A DNA stretch of 34,568 nucleotides from a virus. The notes under the pieces were generated by a model. The model searched no databases, was not told the origin of the DNA, and was given only the letters and a program-made list of their open reading frames with translations. The position numbers and the translations under genes are program-made. The first letter of the stretch is position 1; every line of letters starts with the position of its first letter. The DNA is taken from IMG/VR virus record IMGVR_UViG_3300050120_000450, positions 1 through 34,568 of that record; one strand, 5' to 3'. Below, in pieces: positions 31,486 to 34,568 of the stretch.

Positions 31486-31520
31486 TCATCATGTTTTTTA
31501 TTCCCATCCTAGCCCCGCCT

Positions 31521-31537
31521 TAACGCCCTCGGCGTTA
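31521..31537. terminator. Weak stem-loop after ogr
   Basis: TAACGCC and GGCGTTA pair around a three-base CTC loop, 36 bases after the ogr stop. There is no U tract, so it may be only a pause or mRNA-stabilising hairpin. Confidence 0.3.
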
Positions 31538-31633
31538 CCCAATTTATCAACATCCTGCGGCGCCCTTCATAAGGCGTGCAGGACTCACTCATCCTAAAGA
31601 AAGTGATCTATGGATTCAATATCTTCAACCGCT

Positions 31634-31915
31634 TCAAGTCGGGCCAAAAATAGCGTCGTAACCATCTACGGGATCGGTCGCATGTTCCAGTTCGTCGACC
31701 AGGTCCAGCTCTCTCAACTTCACGATGGTGTTCATAAAATCGCCCAATCCGGTGATGCCGATAACGCGGTAAATCTGGCGCTGCTCGTTACGGATGCCGA
31801 TGATCATTCTTTCTTTTCGGACGGCGCGCATATCGATGACCTTCGTATTAAGCGATTTGACGAGGTCGACATCAAACTTGCTGGGGGCAATTGCAGAGTA
31901 AAGCGCGGTTTCCAT
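31634..31915 (-). CDS. Unrecognised 93-aa minus-strand protein
   Basis: A 93-residue soluble protein with METALYSAIAPSKFDVDLVK, KERMIIGIRNEQRQIYRVI and a final DGYDAIFGPT. I do not recognise the family. A good TTGGAGA site lies just upstream of ATG 31915 on the minus strand, which makes this frame more credible than the longer opposing plus-strand frame. It is isolated between the early operon and the gpA operon, with three TACGCA-type repeats behind its promoter side. Confidence 0.6.
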   Translation of the reverse strand: METALYSAIAPSKFDVDLVKSLNTKVIDMRAVRKERMIIGIRNEQRQIYRVIGITGLGDFMNTIVKLRELDLVDELEHATDPVDGYDAIFGPT

Positions 31916-31954
31916 CAGTTCTCCAAATTAGTTTCAAATTTTGCATCAAGCAGC

Positions 31955-31988
31955 TACGCAAACTTGTACGCAAAAAAGTATATGCGTA
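31955..31988. repeat. TACGCA repeats upstream of the 93-aa gene
   Basis: TACGCA occurs at 31955-31960 and 31967-31972, 12 bases apart, and its inverse TGCGTA at 31983-31988. The spacing suggests protein-binding sites in the divergent control region between the minus-strand gene and the gpA operon. TTGTAC (31965-31970), a 17-base spacer and TAAGAG on the plus strand may be part of a weak promoter here. Confidence 0.4.
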
Positions 31989-32100
31989 AGAGCTACATCC
32001 AACACCCTATCGCCAGCGCAACCTAGTAGCCATAACAGGGCAATGATTTCGGGCGCGACTGCCAAGTCGCTCCTCGGGCATTCGAATTTAGGAGAAATAC

Positions 32101-32301
32101 TTGAGAACGCATTCTGTATTTTGGCGGGACGTGCTTGTTACTTCTTTGCGCAACATCGGCGCAGGGGAACAAATGCTGAAACAAAAATCCATCAGAGAGC
32201 GGTGGCCGCAGTTCTGCATTGTCGCGGAGGGTATTAAGGCAACACGGCAGCGCGCCGGGGATGTCATTCATTTGCTTGGCGGGATGGACGCGCAATGGTG
32301 A
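32101..32301 (+). CDS. Unrecognised 66-aa protein, TTG start
   Basis: A 66-residue protein. The TTG start at 32101 is supported by a GGAG six bases upstream (32091-32094); no ATG in frame has such support. The sequence (VFWRDVLVTSLRNIGAGEQM, then RERWPQFCIVAEGIKATRQR) is basic and unrecognised. It heads the operon leading into gpA and overlaps the next small gene by seven bases. Confidence 0.55.
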   Translation: MRTHSVFWRDVLVTSLRNIGAGEQMLKQKSIRERWPQFCIVAEGIKATRQRAGDVIHLLGGMDAQW

Positions 32302-32414
32302 GGCTGGTGCGCACGCTTCGCCGTATAGCTAGATTCCTCGCTACCGATGTGGTCTGCGTATTGGTGCTGCTGGCGCCAGTATTGCTGTCGTCGCTCGGAT
32401 ACGTGAAGGGCTGA
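32295..32414 (+). CDS. 39-aa single-pass membrane peptide
   Basis: A short frame from ATG 32295 to TGA 32412-32414. The product begins with a basic segment (MVRLVRTLRRIARFLATD) and continues with a hydrophobic segment (about residues 19-33, VVCVLVLLAPVLLSS) and GYVKG. It overlaps the preceding gene by seven bases and is followed two bases later by the next gene, so translation is tightly linked. The role is unknown; small membrane peptides upstream of gpA are plausible lysis or replication-attachment factors. Confidence 0.5.
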   Translation: MVRLVRTLRRIARFLATDVVCVLVLLAPVLLSSLGYVKG

Positions 32415-32416
32415 CG

Positions 32417-32776
32417 ATGGCGGTCTCGCAGATCACCGATCATCTATCGTTTAGGCCGGCAACCGAAATCATTCGGGAATGGGAGCAGATGCCGGCATCG
32501 TTACCTGGCTGCCCTGCGGCACTGAGCGCCCTTGCCGAAGCTAAGGCGTCGATACGGCCGCCCGTGGTGCCCGATGTTCGTAAGCGGCTTCTGACGGCGC
32601 AGGCATGGGGTGTTAGTCCTCGCGGTGCACGTCGCAATGTTCTGCGTGCCGCCGGGCTCAATCCGCAGCGCTGGGAAAATCCAATCCATTCGTTTACGGA
32701 TGCAGAGCGGATCGCGCTTCGGGCTGCGGCATCGAGCGCTATCCGCATGTACGAAAGGATGCTCAATGCAATCTAA
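32417..32776 (+). CDS. Unrecognised 119-aa protein upstream of gpA
   Basis: A 119-residue basic, mostly helical protein (RPATEIIREWEQMPASLPGC, RKRLLTAQAWGVSPRGARRN, RIALRAAASSAIRMYERML). I do not recognise a family, but a small helical protein at this place is common in related betaproteobacterial P2-like prophages from general recollection. It overlaps gpA by 11 bases. It could be a replication cofactor, the position P2 uses for B in part, but no motif supports this. Confidence 0.6.
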   Translation: MAVSQITDHLSFRPATEIIREWEQMPASLPGCPAALSALAEAKASIRPPVVPDVRKRLLTAQAWGVSPRGARRNVLRAAGLNPQRWENPIHSFTDAERIALRAAASSAIRMYERMLNAI

Positions 32777-34568
32777 ACGTATCGAACTTCCTGCGCACAA
32801 GCGCCATATATTCTTTCTGCAATCGGAACGTTTTGCGCCGGAGCTCAATAACCTGCCCCATAAATGGCGTAGCCGCGTTATCCGACAGGCGCAGCAGAAA
32901 ATGGCCTGGTCATGCTGGTGGAAAATTTACGAAAAAATTGCGATCGATTTCGTTCGCGATTTCGTAGCGCGCTATGTGCCGGCCGGCACCGATTTGTCTC
33001 AGAGCGATAGCGATATTGTCAGCGGCGCCAAAAAAGCAGCCAGCACCATCGCAAGGTTGCTTTCGCTGTCGACGTCTGGCAAACATACGATGCAAATTAT
33101 CAACAGAGAGTGTGCAGACTATGGCGTCAGCGCGCCGGCTTTAAATAGTGCTTCCGCAATTATCGCCCGCGTGATCGATCCACGATGGTGGCGCCGGCAA
33201 CTGCGCTGCAAGGTGAAGCGTGCTTTTGAGGCCGGCAATATTAAATTGGGCTATGTGCGCTATCGAGGTGAACCGTATGCGAGTACGGAATGTGTGCTGT
33301 CGCGCTTGGCGCAAAACAGGCGCAATACTGCGGCGTTGGAATCGACGATTCTAGAAAACGAGAATGGTCAGCAATTCAGCGTCGCCGAACTGGCGGAGAA
33401 AACCACGGCAAATAAAGCCATTCGGCGCGGAGAACTGATGCTGCGCATCAATGGCTTCGAAGCGGTGGCGAAGGAGGCGGGAGATCAGGGCTTGTTTATT
33501 ACCTGGACGTGCCCTTCCCGTTTTCACGCGATCAGGCATGACGGGACAGAAAATCCGAACTACGACGGCTCTACGCCACGCGAGGCGAATCAATACCTTG
33601 GCAAGGTCACCTCGCTATGCCGGGCGGCGCTTGCGCGGCGTGGGATAGGGTTATATGGCTTTCGCATCGCCGAACCGCATCACGATGCTTGTCCGCATTG
33701 GCATTTGTTGATGTTTGTGCGGCCAACGGAAAAATATAAGTCGCATCACGTCCGGGATATCGCAACGCGCACGATTCGGCTGATGAAGCGGTATGCCTGG
33801 CGCGCCGATCGTGGCGAACCTGGAGCGTTTGCGCGGCGGCTGGATGCAAAGCGGATCGACTGGAAGATTGGTAGTGCCACCGGGTATCTGATTAAGTACG
33901 TTGCCAAGAATATCGACGGTGTTGCCGAGCATAAGACGATTGAGGGGTATACGGTCGTCACCGACATGGCGGGTGATGTTGAGCTGGTGCCGTCTGCGCG
34001 TGTCGAGGCTTGGGCGTCTTGTTGGGGTATTCGCCAGTTCCAGCAATGGGGTGGCGCGCCGGTGACGGTTTGGCGAGAGCTACGGCGGGTCGAAGCCGAT
34101 ATGGTGCAGCACGCGCCGGAATCGATGCAGCGCGCCTGGGACGCTGTTCAAAAGATAGAAGGTGAAAAGCGCGCTTGCTGGGCGAGTTATCTGAAAGCGC
34201 AAGGCGGCGCGCTGGTGCCTCGCAAAGAGCTGGTCATAACGCTGGCGAAAGACGAGAAGACGGTGATTGGGCGGTATGGTGAAACGGTCCGTGTTACGCC
34301 GTATGGCGTGCGCTGTGCGCATTTAACCGGGGTTGTGTTTAAGTCGGTGCGCCATACGTGGACGCCGATCAGCATCACAAGCGATGGCGCCGGGGGTGGT
34401 TTTCCTTGGACTCGTGTAAATAACTGTACGCAGCCGGATTTCGATTATCGATCGAAACCGGTGTTTTCGATCGAGCCGGAGCTTGATGATCTGGCGAAAA
34501 CCGATGTTATCCGGGCCTGGGCGGCGGTGAATGCCTGTCCTTTTCCCAGGATTGTTTTATCCCATTAA
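32766..34568 (+). CDS. A: Replication initiator gpA (rolling-circle endonuclease)
   Basis: A 600-residue initiator of the P2 gpA family (P2: 761), a HUH endonuclease that nicks the origin and becomes linked to the 5' end for rolling-circle replication. The HUH motif is H311-W-H313 in CPHWHLLMF, followed by the two-tyrosine motif Y374-L-I-K-Y378 in GYLIKYVAKNID, matching the P2 YxxxY pair. The start ATG 32766 follows an AAGGA site; an upstream alternative is not supported. It is shorter than P2 gpA, mainly in the C-terminus. The P2 origin lies inside A, so the origin here probably does too. The stop codon is the window's last base. Confidence 0.93.
   Translation: MQSKRIELPAHKRHIFFLQSERFAPELNNLPHKWRSRVIRQAQQKMAWSCWWKIYEKIAIDFVRDFVARYVPAGTDLSQSDSDIVSGAKKAASTIARLLSLSTSGKHTMQIINRECADYGVSAPALNSASAIIARVIDPRWWRRQLRCKVKRAFEAGNIKLGYVRYRGEPYASTECVLSRLAQNRRNTAALESTILENENGQQFSVAELAEKTTANKAIRRGELMLRINGFEAVAKEAGDQGLFITWTCPSRFHAIRHDGTENPNYDGSTPREANQYLGKVTSLCRAALARRGIGLYGFRIAEPHHDACPHWHLLMFVRPTEKYKSHHVRDIATRTIRLMKRYAWRADRGEPGAFARRLDAKRIDWKIGSATGYLIKYVAKNIDGVAEHKTIEGYTVVTDMAGDVELVPSARVEAWASCWGIRQFQQWGGAPVTVWRELRRVEADMVQHAPESMQRAWDAVQKIEGEKRACWASYLKAQGGALVPRKELVITLAKDEKTVIGRYGETVRVTPYGVRCAHLTGVVFKSVRHTWTPISITSDGAGGGFPWTRVNNCTQPDFDYRSKPVFSIEPELDDLAKTDVIRAWAAVNACPFPRIVLSH

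Noticed and set aside
31610-32026. Plus-strand 138-codon frame opposite the 93-residue gene
   Set aside because: Its product has no family resemblance, and the minus-strand frame has the better ribosome binding site and composition.
1-34568. CRISPR arrays, insertion sequences and rRNA or tRNA genes
   Set aside because: No regularly spaced repeats, transposase genes or RNA gene signatures were seen.

Overview
The window is an almost complete P2-like (Peduovirus-type) temperate myophage or prophage. It reads int, accessory genes, a cos-like site, hicAB, gpQ-P-O-N-M-L-X, lysis genes, gpR-S-V-W-J-I-H-G, FI-FII-E-T-U-D, a cargo region, an immunity/early region, ogr and gpA. Gene order and protein sizes match P2 closely. 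The protein style (a zinc-ribbon gene fused by ATGA overlap to the portal gene, a GH24 endolysin with Rz/Rz1, moderate-to-high GC in structural genes) suggests a betaproteobacterial host, probably Burkholderiales. That host call is inferred from protein appearance, not from a search.

Layout. 1-2500 holds a tyrosine integrase and three small accessory genes (two membrane proteins and a DUF2188-like protein). 2675-2700 matches the P2/186 cohesive-end sequence as I remember it, in the same orientation relative to gpQ, so the packaged left end probably lies here. 2915-3756 is a HicA/HicB toxin-antitoxin pair, unusually split by a terminator and AT-rich tandem repeats. 3843-9663 carries the portal, large terminase, scaffold protease, capsid and small terminase genes. 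9759-12670 has head-tail joining and lysis genes. 12739-16857 is baseplate and tail fibre. 16886-23985 is sheath, tube, E/E', tape measure, U and D.

23986-29330 is a cargo island between gpD and the repressor. It has an unrecognised 320-residue protein, a DUF2971-like protein and, on the minus strand, a three-gene operon: an OLD-like ABC ATPase with a TOPRIM-like C-terminus, an unrecognised 332-residue protein and a four-helix membrane protein. This operon is the best candidate for an undescribed anti-phage or exclusion system.

29331-31485 is the genetic switch. A minus-strand XRE repressor diverges from an early operon of small ribbon-helix-helix-like proteins. A near-consensus sigma70 promoter with operator-like repeats lies between them, and the operon ends in the Ogr/Delta late activator. 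An antisense gene of unknown function sits inside the operon. 31634-34568 has a minus-strand small gene, then a compact plus-strand operon of three small genes ending in the replication initiator gpA, whose stop codon is the last base of the window.

Notable oddities are a ~110-residue domain inserted in the tail sheath, a P2-type T TTT TTG frameshift site in gene E followed by a second frame break in gene E', a 39-codon membrane peptide upstream of gpA, and two perfectly or nearly dyad-symmetric sites in the island's regulatory DNA.
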